Assembly (NCBI GenBank): GCA_026417735.1
Contig: JAOACR010000023.1
Location: 163,438-227,437 of the forward strand
DNA from: Kiritimatiellia bacterium
GTDB taxonomy: Bacteria; Verrucomicrobiota; Kiritimatiellia; PWTM01
Reading direction: 5' to 3'
DNA length: 64,000 bases
Of the stretch, positions 26,002 to 34,373 are shown piece after piece. The notes under the pieces were generated by a model that had not been told where the DNA came from, made no database searches, and saw only the letters and a program-made list of their open reading frames with translations. Position numbers and translations under genes: made by a program. Position 1 is the stretch's first letter. The number at the start of each line of letters is the position of its first letter.

Positions 26002-27099
26002 ATGGCAGTGATTGATTTCGGCGGCGTGAAGGAAACGGTCGTGACTCGCAAAGAGTTTCCCCTTTCCCGCGCCCGGCGTGTGCTGCGCGAGGAAACGGTG
26101 GCCGTAATCGGCTATGGCGTGCAAGGCCCCGCCCAGGCGCTGAACATGAAAGACAACGGCATCCGCGTGATCGTCGGCCAGTCGCGCCAGTTCCCGAAGG
26201 ACTGGGACCGCGCGGTCGCGGACGGCTGGAAGCCCGGGGAGACGCTGTTCGATGTCGAGGAAGCCTGCGCGCGCGGCACGATCATTCAGCTGCTCGTGTC
26301 CGACGCGGCGCAGCGCGTCGTGTGGCCGACGGTCCGGCCCCATCTGACGCCGGGAAAGGCGCTGTATTTCTCCCACGGCTTCTCGATCACCTATCGGAAG
26401 TACACCGGGGTCGTGCCGCCCCGGGACGTGGATGTGATCATGGTCGCGCCGAAAGGCTCCGGGCTGAATGTGCGGCGAAACTTCCTCACCGGCGCGGGCA
26501 TCAACTCGAGCTACGCGATCTTCCAGGATGCGACCGGCCGTGCGGAAGAACGTTGTCTGGCGATTGGCATCGCGATCGGCTCCGGCTACCTCTTTCCGAC
26601 CACGTTCGAGCACGAGACGGTCAGCGATCTGACCGGCGAACGAGGAGTGCTGATGGGCGCGCTCGCCGGCATCATGGAGGCGCAGTACGAGGTGCTGCGC
26701 GCGAACGGCCACTCCCCCAGCGAGGCGTTCAACGAAACCGTCGAAGAGCTCACCCAGAGCCTGATCCGGCTCGTGGACGAAAAGGGCATGGACTGGATGT
26801 TTGTGAACTGCTCCGCGACCGCGCAGCGCGGCGCGCTCGACTGGAAACCCCGCTTCAAAAAAGCGACGCTGCCGGTGTTCCGCGAGCTTTACCGGCGTGT
26901 GAAGAGCGGCGCGGAGGCGCTGCATGTGATCCGCACCTGCAGCCGGCCCGGCTACGCAGAGCGAGTTGCAAAAGAACTGGCCGCACTCCGCGACTCGGAG
27001 ATGTGGCGCGCTGGCGCGGCCGTCCGTGCGCTGCGCCCAAAGGAGCCCGCCCGTCCAATCACTAAGGGCACGAAAGGCGTCGGCGGCCGCTCGTACTGA
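26002..27099 (+). CDS. ilvC: Ketol-acid reductoisomerase
   Basis: IlvC converts 2-acetolactate or 2-aceto-2-hydroxybutyrate into the dihydroxy acids of valine, leucine and isoleucine synthesis, using Mg2+ and usually NADPH. The 365-residue protein has the Rossmann motif TVAVIGYGVQGPAQALNMKD, the VIVGQS cofactor loop, FSHGFSITYRKYTGV and the metal-binding helices around QYEVLRANGHSPSEAFNETV and EELTQSL. It is slightly longer than the common 330-340-residue class I enzyme. The ATG at 26002 is preceded by GAAAGGA. No other ilv or leu gene is in the window. A structured leader lies upstream. Confidence 0.95.
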   Translation: MAVIDFGGVKETVVTRKEFPLSRARRVLREETVAVIGYGVQGPAQALNMKDNGIRVIVGQSRQFPKDWDRAVADGWKPGETLFDVEEACARGTIIQLLVSDAAQRVVWPTVRPHLTPGKALYFSHGFSITYRKYTGVVPPRDVDVIMVAPKGSGLNVRRNFLTGAGINSSYAIFQDATGRAEERCLAIGIAIGSGYLFPTTFEHETVSDLTGERGVLMGALAGIMEAQYEVLRANGHSPSEAFNETVEELTQSLIRLVDEKGMDWMFVNCSATAQRGALDWKPRFKKATLPVFRELYRRVKSGAEALHVIRTCSRPGYAERVAKELAALRDSEMWRAGAAVRALRPKEPARPITKGTKGVGGRSY

Positions 27100-27144
27100 G
27101 CCGCCGCCCGGCGCCCTCCGCGCCGAACACGGAGGAACCATCGC

Positions 27145-28539
27145 GTGAGCCGGGCCGTACTGTTGGAGGCGATCGCCGGCCGTACCACTCCTCGTCCAGC
27201 CTGGGTTCCGTACGTGGGCTGCCACGGCGGACGGCTGATCGGCCGCCCCGCCGACGAGTACCTGCGCAGCGCCGATCTCATTGTGCAGGGTCTCACTACC
27301 GCCGCCGCGCTCTACCGTCCCGACGGACTGCCGGTGATGTTTGACCTGCAGCTCGAGGCGGAGCTGCTCGGCTGCCGGCTCCACTGGGCGCCAGACGTGC
27401 CACCCTCGGTGGTGGATCACCCGCTGGAAACCCGGCCACTGAACTCGTTGCCGCCGTTCGATGCCGCCAGTGGTCGTCTGGCGGTCGCGTTCGACGCGCT
27501 CGCCACGCTCCGCGAGCGCTTCGGCGACGAAATCGGCTGGTACGGCCTCGTCTGCGGCCCATTCACCCTCGCCAACCACTTGCGCGGCCACTCGCTGTTT
27601 TTCGACATCTGTGATGAGCCCGCCCGCGTGGACGAGCTGATGGCGTTCTGCCGGGACATCGCGATCCGCTCCGCCACCGCGTGGATTGCCGCCGGCGCCG
27701 ATGTGATCGCGATCGTGGACCCGATGGTCAGCCAGATCTCCAGCGAGGATTTTGAGCGGTTTGTCGTGCCGCCCCTGAACGAGGTGTTCGACGCGGTCCG
27801 CGCGCGCGCCCGGCCGGTTTCGTTGTTCGTCTGTGGTGACGTCTCGCGCAACCTCGAGGCGATGTGCCGGACCCGAGCCGACCACATCGCGGTGGATGAG
27901 CAGATCTCCATACCCCGGCTCCGGCAATTGTGCGCGGCGGCCGGCAAATCGTTCGGCGGCAACCTGCGCCTCACATCGGTGCTGCTGCTTGGCCGACCGG
28001 ACGACGCACGGCGGGAGGCGCTCGAGGTGATGGATGCCGCCGGCCCGACGGGCTTCGTGCTGGCGCCGGGCTGCGATCTGCCCTACGCGACCCCGCCCGC
28101 GAACCTCCGCGCGGTCGCCGAAATGGTGCACGACCCCTATGCGCGGGAAACCGCCCGCGCGACGCTCGGCACCCGCCCCGATGAGGACTTCGACGACGTC
28201 GCGCTGCCCGACTACGCGGCAGTTGACGGGGTGGTTCTGGACGTGATCACGCTCGATTCCACTTCGTGCGCGCCCTGCCAGTACATGATGGAAGCGGTCC
28301 GTCGAGCGGCCGAGGCGAGCGGCTGCCGATGCTTCATCAACGAGCACAAGATCAAGGTCCGCGAGGGCCTCGGCGTGATGAAAAAGCTCGGCGTACGCAA
28401 CCTGCCGACCGTCTGTATTGACGGCGAGGTGCGGTTTGCCTCGATCATCCCCGACCCGAACCAGCTCATCGCTGCGATCCGGGACGCCGCCGCGCGCCGC
28501 GCAGTGTCCGCGAGGGGCGACGCGCCGGCGTCGCGCTGA
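27145..28539 (+). CDS. UroD/MtaA-family protein fused to a thioredoxin-like domain
   Basis: Residues 1-335 of 464 form a uroporphyrinogen-decarboxylase-type barrel of the MtaA methyltransferase branch: GLPVMFDLQLEAELLGCRLH, WYGLVCGPFTLANHL and the C-terminal VLAPGCDLPYATPPANLRAV, with Cys310 at the usual metal-ligand position. The expected HxCG motif reads FVCGD (Cys230), so one histidine ligand is missing. Residues about 361-450 are a thioredoxin-like fold with a CxxC pair (Cys375, Cys378 in DSTSCAPCQYMMEAVRRA) and GVRNLPTVCIDGEVRFASII. MtaA proteins move methyl groups between corrinoid proteins and thiols such as coenzyme M. The substrate is unknown. A CobW-type GTPase follows 184 bp downstream. 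Confidence 0.85.
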   Translation: MSRAVLLEAIAGRTTPRPAWVPYVGCHGGRLIGRPADEYLRSADLIVQGLTTAAALYRPDGLPVMFDLQLEAELLGCRLHWAPDVPPSVVDHPLETRPLNSLPPFDAASGRLAVAFDALATLRERFGDEIGWYGLVCGPFTLANHLRGHSLFFDICDEPARVDELMAFCRDIAIRSATAWIAAGADVIAIVDPMVSQISSEDFERFVVPPLNEVFDAVRARARPVSLFVCGDVSRNLEAMCRTRADHIAVDEQISIPRLRQLCAAAGKSFGGNLRLTSVLLLGRPDDARREALEVMDAAGPTGFVLAPGCDLPYATPPANLRAVAEMVHDPYARETARATLGTRPDEDFDDVALPDYAAVDGVVLDVITLDSTSCAPCQYMMEAVRRAAEASGCRCFINEHKIKVREGLGVMKKLGVRNLPTVCIDGEVRFASIIPDPNQLIAAIRDAAARRAVSARGDAPASR

Positions 28540-28723
28540 CGCAGCCCTCGGCAGCGACACCTCGCGGTGCTCGCCGGCGTGTGCTCTCCGGAGTCCGCCA
28601 CGCCGCGGTACGGTTCAGGCGAGGCACCGAAATCGAATGCGAGCCCGTGTGGCAGGACCGGGGACCGGGCTGTGATTGGGTTCGATCGCGGTGAATCAAA
28701 AAACCCACTAGGATCGTCGGCCG

Positions 28724-29677
28724 ATGGCTGAACACGAGGGTTGTCCGATGACGTCGCACGGCGGGCGGCGCGTCCCCGCAGCGCTCGTCGTGGGCTTCCT
28801 CGGCAGCGGGAAAACGACGCTGCTGCGGCGGATCGCCAGCCGTCCGGGCGGGCACCGGTTGCTGTTCCTCGTCAACGAGTTCTCCGCCGCGGACGTGGAT
28901 GGCCGGATTGTGCGAATGGACGGTGGCGAGGTGATCGAACTGCCCGGTGGCAGCATCTTCTGCCGATGTCTGGTCTCCGCGTTTGTGTCCGCGCTGCAGC
29001 GCCTGGCCGACCTCGCTAGCGAACGCACGGTGGACGGGCTGGTGATCGAGGCCAGTGGCATGGCCGACCCTCGCGTCACCCGCGAACTGCTGCAGGAGAC
29101 CGGCCTGGATGCCCGGTATGAGCTGCGGCGGATCGTCGCGGTCGCCGATGCTCGGCGGCTGGTTCGCCTTTCGCGCACACTGCCGGTGCTCCGCTCCCAG
29201 ATCGAGGCGGCCGACCTTGTTCTGCTCAATAAATGCGACCTGGCGACGCCTGTGGAAGTTGAGGCCGCCGAGCGCTGGATCCGCGAAGTGCGGCCGGACG
29301 CCGACGTGCGCCGCTGTGTGCGTGCGGAAACGGATGCCGATCTGCTGGCCACCCCTCCCGCAGTGCCGGAGGTCCGCGGTACGCTCGCGAGCTGTCGCGA
29401 CCCCGCGTTCGATGCGATCGAGTTCTCCCCCGCCGATGACATCAACCTCGAGGCGCTCGCCGCCGCTCTTCGGCTGTGCGCCCCGGCTCTGCTCCGACTG
29501 AAGGGGTTCGTCCGGTGCGGGGGGCGCCCCCTGCTGGTCCAGTGGGATGGTGAAACATTTTCGGCCGAGCCCGCGCCCGGCGCGCCGGTTGCGCCGCTGG
29601 CCGCAGTGGTCCGCGGCGGCACCGCGGACAGTGTACGGCGGCAGCTGGAGGCGGTGTTGCGGCCGGCTGCCACCTAG
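28724..29677 (+). CDS. CobW/G3E-family GTPase (putative metallochaperone)
   Basis: G3E GTPases deliver metals (Zn, Co, Ni) or help cofactor insertion into target enzymes. The Walker A loop is VVGFLGSGKTTLLRRI. The metal-binding CxCC-type motif reads IFCRCL, so the last Cys is Leu. Other elements are EASGMADPRVTREL (switch region) and VLLNKCDLATPVEVEA (NKxD guanine specificity). A shortened CobW C-terminal domain ends the protein at 317 residues. A second ATG at 28748 with GAGGG 7 nt upstream is an equally good start. Position after the UroD/MtaA-thioredoxin gene suggests a shared corrinoid or zinc enzyme as client. Confidence 0.88.
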   Translation: MAEHEGCPMTSHGGRRVPAALVVGFLGSGKTTLLRRIASRPGGHRLLFLVNEFSAADVDGRIVRMDGGEVIELPGGSIFCRCLVSAFVSALQRLADLASERTVDGLVIEASGMADPRVTRELLQETGLDARYELRRIVAVADARRLVRLSRTLPVLRSQIEAADLVLLNKCDLATPVEVEAAERWIREVRPDADVRRCVRAETDADLLATPPAVPEVRGTLASCRDPAFDAIEFSPADDINLEALAAALRLCAPALLRLKGFVRCGGRPLLVQWDGETFSAEPAPGAPVAPLAAVVRGGTADSVRRQLEAVLRPAAT

Positions 29678-29686
29678 GAGCCGGTG

Positions 29687-30910
29687 ATGGACCTCGAAAC
29701 CAAGCTTGCGCTGCTCTCCGCGGCGGCGAAACACGATGTCTCCTGTGCATCGAGCGGTAGCCGCCGCACCGCCCGCAGCGGAATCGGGTCGACCATCGCG
29801 GGCGGGATTTGCCACACGTGGTCGGACGACGGCCGCTGCATTTCGCTGCTGAAGATTCTGTTTTCGAACCGCTGTGCCTACGACTGCGCGTACTGCGCCT
29901 GCCGGGCCAGCCGGCCCGGACCCCGCGCGACGTTCACGGTGGACGAAGTCGTGCGGCTCACGATGGAATTCTACCGCCGCAACTACATCGAGGGACTGTT
30001 CCTGAGCTCCGCCGTGGTGGGCAGCCCGGATGCGACGATGGAACAGCTCGTGCGCGTCGTGGAACGGCTGCGCCGCGACGAAGGGTTCCGCGGCTACATC
30101 CATCTGAAGACGATCCCCGGCGCCAGCCCCGAGTGGGTCAGGCGGGCGGGCCTGTTTGCGGACCGGTTGAGCGTGAACATCGAGCTGCCCAGCGAGGCGT
30201 CGCTGCGGCGGCTGGCCCCGGACAAATCTCGCGCGGACATCCTCGGCCCGATGGAGCGGATCGCCGAATGCATTGCGGAAAACCGTGAAGATCGGCGGCG
30301 GATCCGGTGCGTGCCGGCATTCGCGCCGGCCGGCCAGAGCACCCAGATCGTCATTGGCGCATCGCCCGAGCCGGACCTGCAGATTTTGCGGCTTTCACGT
30401 GCGCTGTACCGGCGCTACGGGCTGCGCCGCGTCTATTACTCCGCCTATGAGCCGGTCGGCGACGATCCCCGCCTACCGTCGCCGGATCAGCCTCCCGACC
30501 GCGTGCGGGAACATCGGTTATATGAGGCCGACTGGCTCGTCCGGCTCTACGGGTTTGAACCTGAGGAACTGGTGGACGAGTCGGCGCCGAATCTGGATCG
30601 GGAGCGAGATCCGAAACTTGCATGGGCGCTGCGGCACCCCGAGCGGTTTCCGGTGGAGATCAACCACGCCGATCGCGAAGAGCTGCTGCGCGTGCCGGGC
30701 ATCGGCATCAAGTCCGCCGCGCGAATTCTGCAGACCCGCCGCTTCGCACCGTTGCGGCCCGAGGACCTCGCGGCGCTCGGTGTCGTGCTGCGGCGCGCGT
30801 GGCCGTTCATCGAGTGCGGCGGCCGCCGCGTGCCACCACCGCCGGGCGCGGCGACGGAGGCGCTCGGCCCACACCGGTTTCTGCAGCCCGAGCTGTTCAC
30901 GTCGCTGTGA
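29687..30910 (+). CDS. Putative DNA modification/repair radical SAM protein
   Basis: This 407-residue protein matches the radical-SAM family always paired with a UDG-linked DNA-metabolism protein (TIGR03916 type). The 4Fe-4S motif is CAYDCAYC (Cys63, Cys67, Cys70), preceded by KILFSNRCAYD, a family hallmark. The C-terminal half carries a helix-hairpin-helix, EINHADREELLRVPGIGIKS followed by AARILQTRRF, consistent with DNA binding. The ATG at 29687 is used because GGAG lies 6 nt upstream. The partner gene overlaps its stop by 4 bp (GTGA). The reaction is not known. Role in DNA repair or base modification is inferred from family context. Confidence 0.93.
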   Translation: MDLETKLALLSAAAKHDVSCASSGSRRTARSGIGSTIAGGICHTWSDDGRCISLLKILFSNRCAYDCAYCACRASRPGPRATFTVDEVVRLTMEFYRRNYIEGLFLSSAVVGSPDATMEQLVRVVERLRRDEGFRGYIHLKTIPGASPEWVRRAGLFADRLSVNIELPSEASLRRLAPDKSRADILGPMERIAECIAENREDRRRIRCVPAFAPAGQSTQIVIGASPEPDLQILRLSRALYRRYGLRRVYYSAYEPVGDDPRLPSPDQPPDRVREHRLYEADWLVRLYGFEPEELVDESAPNLDRERDPKLAWALRHPERFPVEINHADREELLRVPGIGIKSAARILQTRRFAPLRPEDLAALGVVLRRAWPFIECGGRRVPPPPGAATEALGPHRFLQPELFTSL

Positions 30911-31695
30911 CAACAACGACGATCCGCCATGACGGTTCGGCTGACGGTCTCCTCTGCGCACTCGCCGCTGCGCTGCGGAGCGGTGAAACCACCATCGTCG
31001 AGGGCCCCTCGGGTGGCGTCGCAGAGCAGCTCCCGCTGGGCGAAACGTCGGTACCCGCGGACTCCGGTACTGCGGAGACGTTCCTGCGGGAGCTGCGGCA
31101 GCAGCTCGGCGACCGCTGGGTGCGGCGCGTGTTGCGGCTTTGCTGTGCGGAGGATCCCAGCCGCGATCGGCTTTTGCTGGAATGGCTTCGGCTCGCGCAA
31201 CGGTACGGAGCGGACGTGGATGGATACCATGCGCATCCGGTCGTCCGTGCGGCGCGGCGGCTGGAGCGGCGCGTTTCGCTGGAAACTCACCGGTTTCAGG
31301 GCCTCCTCCGGTTCCGACGGCTCGCGACCGGCCGCCTCTGGGGGCCGATTGAACCGGATCATGACATTGTGCCGCTGTTGGCCCCCTTTTTCCGCCACCG
31401 CCTCGGCGCGGAAGCGTGGCTGATCCATGATGTCCGGCGCGGCTACGGCATTGGCTGGACACCCCCCGCGCTGGAATTGCGCGGCTGGACGGCCGCTGAA
31501 ATTGAGAGGGAGCTTGCCGGCGGACTGCACGCTTCCGAACTCGCGTATCAATCGCTTTGGCGGACGTTCTACCGCTCCGTCTCGATCGCGGCGCGCCGTT
31601 CGCCGCGTCTGCAGCGCCGCTGCATGCCGGTACGTTACTGGCGCCATCTCGTGGAGCAGCCCGGCGAGGGCGGTGAGGCGACCGCCACGCGCTGA
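30907..31695 (+). CDS. DNA metabolism protein, radical-SAM partner (TIGR03915/DUF4130 type)
   Basis: This 262-residue protein begins at a GTG that overlaps the stop of the radical-SAM gene as GTGA. It has the features of the DUF4130 family: an N-terminal segment (TIRHDGSADGLLCALAAAL), central VVRAARRLERRVSLETHRFQ, GLLRFRRLATGRLWGPIEPD, and FFRHRLGAEAWLIHDVRRGY. The C-terminus ESLWRTFYRSVSI-type motif (YQSLWRTFYRSVSIAARRSP) and CMPVRYW complete it. In some bacteria this domain is fused to a uracil-DNA glycosylase domain; here it stands alone. Tight coupling to the radical-SAM gene implies one complex or pathway. Confidence 0.9.
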   Translation: MTTTTIRHDGSADGLLCALAAALRSGETTIVEGPSGGVAEQLPLGETSVPADSGTAETFLRELRQQLGDRWVRRVLRLCCAEDPSRDRLLLEWLRLAQRYGADVDGYHAHPVVRAARRLERRVSLETHRFQGLLRFRRLATGRLWGPIEPDHDIVPLLAPFFRHRLGAEAWLIHDVRRGYGIGWTPPALELRGWTAAEIERELAGGLHASELAYQSLWRTFYRSVSIAARRSPRLQRRCMPVRYWRHLVEQPGEGGEATATR

Positions 31696-31715
31696 ACGGG
31701 GAGCCGTTTGTTTTT
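31695..31715 (+). terminator. Terminator-like hairpin after the radical-SAM pair
   Basis: AACGG (31695-31699) and CCGTT (31704-31708) form a 5-bp stem with a GGAG loop, followed by TGTTTTT. It starts at the stop codon and lies 44 bp before the sulfatase GTG, so it may separate the two units. Confidence 0.45.
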
Positions 31716-31758
31716 CCGCGCGGTTTTTCCACAATACCGCCACCAAGGAGAGGATCTC

Positions 31759-33267
31759 GTGAACCGACCGATGCTATTGTTTCTGCTGCTGGCAGTGGTC
31801 GCGCGCGGCGCTCCCGGTCTGCCCGACACCAGCCGGATGAACATTCTGCTGATTGACATCGAGGACTGTAATGCCGCCGCACTCGGCTGCTACGGAAATC
31901 CGATCTGCCGCACACCCAATCTGGACCGCCTCTGCGCCAGTGGGGTTCGCTTCGACGCGGCCTACGTGCAGGGGATCGCCTGCAATCCCTCGCGCACATC
32001 GTTCCTCACCGGCCTGCGACCGCGCACCACCGGCGTGCTATCCAATCAGGACGTCATGGAGAAGCATCTGCCACCGGGCACGATCACCCTGCCAGAGGCG
32101 CTGAAGGCGGCGGGCTTCCAGCTCGCGAACGTCGGCAAACTGTTTCACGGTGACTACGGCCTACGCCGCCTCGCCGCGTTCGATCGTCTCGAACACTGCC
32201 AGCGCCCCCCGGGCTGGAGTGGCCCACCGCCAATCCTCTCGTTCCCGGCGCGTAACCGCTCGGTAGCGCAGAACCCGCCACCTCGAGACACCAACAGCGC
32301 CGAGTACCGTGAGTGGAAACGGCGCATGTCCGATCGTTACGGCGATTCCGGCCTCGACTGGGAGGAGGAGGGCGACTACCGCATGGCCGCCACCGCCGCG
32401 GCGCTGATCCGCGAGTACGCAAAGACCGGCCAGCGCTTTTTTCTGTCGGTCGCACAATCCCGCCCGCACACACCACTGCTTGCTCCCAAACGGTTCCTCC
32501 AGATGTATGACTCGGAGAAAATCCCTGATCCTCCCGCGCCACCCTCCGCGCTCCGGCATTTTCCGTATATGAGGCGCGCGACGGGCGGCAATCCGGATAT
32601 CTTCACGCAGCGTCAGCCAAGCCCCCGCGAAGCGCGCGAGGCCATCGCGGCCTACTACGCATGTCTTTCCATGGTGGACGCGAACGTCGGTCTCCTGCTG
32701 GACGCTCTGGACCAGACCGGACTGGCGACGAACACGATCGTGGTGTTCCTGGCCGACCACGGCTTCCACCTTGGCGATCACGGGTTCTGGTCGAAGTACT
32801 CCATGCTCGAAGCCACTCACCGCGCGCCGCTGATCGTCCGTGTGCCCGGTGCGCCCGGCAACGGTCGGCCCTGCCGGAGCTTCGTGGAATTCATTGACCT
32901 GATGCCCACTCTCTGTGAGCTGGCCGGCGTGCGGCTGCCGCCGAATCTCGAGGGCATCAGTTTCGCGCCGTTGCTGGCGGACCCCGACCGACCCTGGAAG
33001 ACGGCGGTCTTCATCACAGAGGGCGACTCGGAGCGGGGCGATGGCGTGCGGACTGCGAAGTACCGCTATCTGGAGTTTGAGAAAGGTGAGATGACCGCCG
33101 CGCTGTTCGATCTCGAACGCGACCCCTGGGAAACGAATAACGTGGCCGACGACCCGGCGTACGCCCAAATCCGCGCGGAGATGGCCTCGCTGCTTAGAGC
33201 TGGTTGGCGCGCCGCGCTCCCCGCCGGTGTCGCGGTTCCGCCGGCAGCCGGCGGGACCTTGCCGTAG
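31759..33267 (+). CDS. Exported sulfatase (iduronate-2-sulfatase-like, type I)
   Basis: Type I sulfatases remove sulfate esters from glycans using a formylglycine made from Cys or Ser. The GTG at 31759 has AAGGAG and AGGA directly upstream and opens a signal peptide (VNRPMLLFLLLAVVARG). The maturation signature CNPSRTSFLTGLRP puts the target Cys at residue 75. Metal ligands are in NILLIDIEDCN and FLADHGFHLGDHGFWSKYSM. The protein has 502 residues and resembles iduronate-2-sulfatases of marine glycan degraders. No sulfatase-maturase is in the window; the radical-SAM gene upstream belongs to another family. The substrate is unknown, and the location is periplasm or surface. Confidence 0.93.
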   Translation: MNRPMLLFLLLAVVARGAPGLPDTSRMNILLIDIEDCNAAALGCYGNPICRTPNLDRLCASGVRFDAAYVQGIACNPSRTSFLTGLRPRTTGVLSNQDVMEKHLPPGTITLPEALKAAGFQLANVGKLFHGDYGLRRLAAFDRLEHCQRPPGWSGPPPILSFPARNRSVAQNPPPRDTNSAEYREWKRRMSDRYGDSGLDWEEEGDYRMAATAAALIREYAKTGQRFFLSVAQSRPHTPLLAPKRFLQMYDSEKIPDPPAPPSALRHFPYMRRATGGNPDIFTQRQPSPREAREAIAAYYACLSMVDANVGLLLDALDQTGLATNTIVVFLADHGFHLGDHGFWSKYSMLEATHRAPLIVRVPGAPGNGRPCRSFVEFIDLMPTLCELAGVRLPPNLEGISFAPLLADPDRPWKTAVFITEGDSERGDGVRTAKYRYLEFEKGEMTAALFDLERDPWETNNVADDPAYAQIRAEMASLLRAGWRAALPAGVAVPPAAGGTLP

Positions 33268-33409
33268 CGCCCGCAGCGTCTCCCCCGCTTCGTTTGCGGG
33301 ACGCCAGCTCGTGGGAGCCGTCCTCGAGCGCACAACCAATGGTGCGCAACTCCACAGCGCGGAAATGTCGCCCGCCGCCGCCTTCTTTGAGACGGAAAGG
33401 AATCGGACC

Positions 33410-33763
33410 ATGGTCACCGACCGAACGTCTCGTAGCTGCTGGTGGTTGCGCCCGGCCGTGGCCGTGCTGGCGGGAACTGCCCTCACGCTGGTGCTCACCG
33501 CACTGCATCTGGCACCTCCCGCGGCGGGGCCGATGGTGCGCGAGTCCCGCGGAATGAAGTTCGTCTATCATCCGGTCGCCGGCCGGCTCGATGTTCTTCG
33601 GGAATCGGGCGCCGCGTGGCGCGTCCACCGTGTGCCGAGAGCCGAGGGTGAGGCGCTGCTGAATGTTCATCGGCCCATGGCGGTACTTCGGGAACGCTTG
33701 CTCTACCACTTCCCAACTACGCTCACCAGTGCGGATGGGCGGGCCACCGGTACCGAGCATTGA
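33410..33763 (+). CDS. Small protein with one membrane helix, unknown function
   Basis: This is a 117-residue protein. The ATG at 33410 is preceded by GAAAGGA at 8 nt. One hydrophobic segment (WLRPAVAVLAGTALTLVLTA) near the N-terminus could be an uncleaved anchor or signal. The rest is short and basic (GMKFVYHPVAGRLDVLRESG) without recognisable motifs. It lies 142 bp after the sulfatase and could be a lineage-specific gene. Confidence 0.55.
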   Translation: MVTDRTSRSCWWLRPAVAVLAGTALTLVLTALHLAPPAAGPMVRESRGMKFVYHPVAGRLDVLRESGAAWRVHRVPRAEGEALLNVHRPMAVLRERLLYHFPTTLTSADGRATGTEH

Positions 33764-34373
33764 GAGCGCGGTGATGTCTCCGCAGATTTGGGCGTTGGTA
33801 TGCCGCCCGTGCCTGCGTGTCCCACCCAGGCGATGCAGTGATTCCGGCCCCGCCACCATCCCCTGATCGCAAAGGTGCGCAAGCCGGAACGTGGCGATCT
33901 TTCGGCTTTTCGTCGGCCGGCAATCGAATTTTGCGGTCCCTGGCTCCCACCCCTTAAGAGACTGTGTGCAAGTAGAGCGCGGATTTCAGTGCCACCAACG
34001 TTCTTCAGCACTGATTCGGTCGAACTCGCGACCTATCTGCTGGCGACGTGCTCGAAGGCGCGGCCCTCCCGGATGACATGAACGTGCGGAGCTCCGACCC
34101 CCCGCGGGGGATCTCCGCCGCGAACGCTTGTGTTGTCGCTGCAGAAGTGTGCGCGACGCCGGCTCTTTCGGGGATCGAGCCGGCCGCGGCATATCGCTCT
34201 CGGGGCGGAGCAAGGAGGCGGTCGCGGCGTCCCATCGTTGGACGACTTCGAGCCCGCGCCGTCCAAGATGTGGAAAAAAGCGACGTCAACCCGACCGCTC
34301 CTGGACGGTGTTTGAACGCGCAGCGTTTCCGTCACCGGCAGCGACAGGTGTGTCCGACGCGAGCGTCGCCGTC
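33764..34373. other. Intergenic region, no supported gene
   Basis: About 610 bp lie between a small membrane-protein gene and the 3' end of xylB. Several short open frames exist on both strands, but none has a convincing start, ribosome-binding site and protein-like composition together. A minus-strand frame near 34060-34110 reads GAPHVHVIREGRAFEH, faintly like DUF4160-type toxin-antitoxin proteins, and could be a decayed remnant. I saw no RNA gene. Confidence 0.5.
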
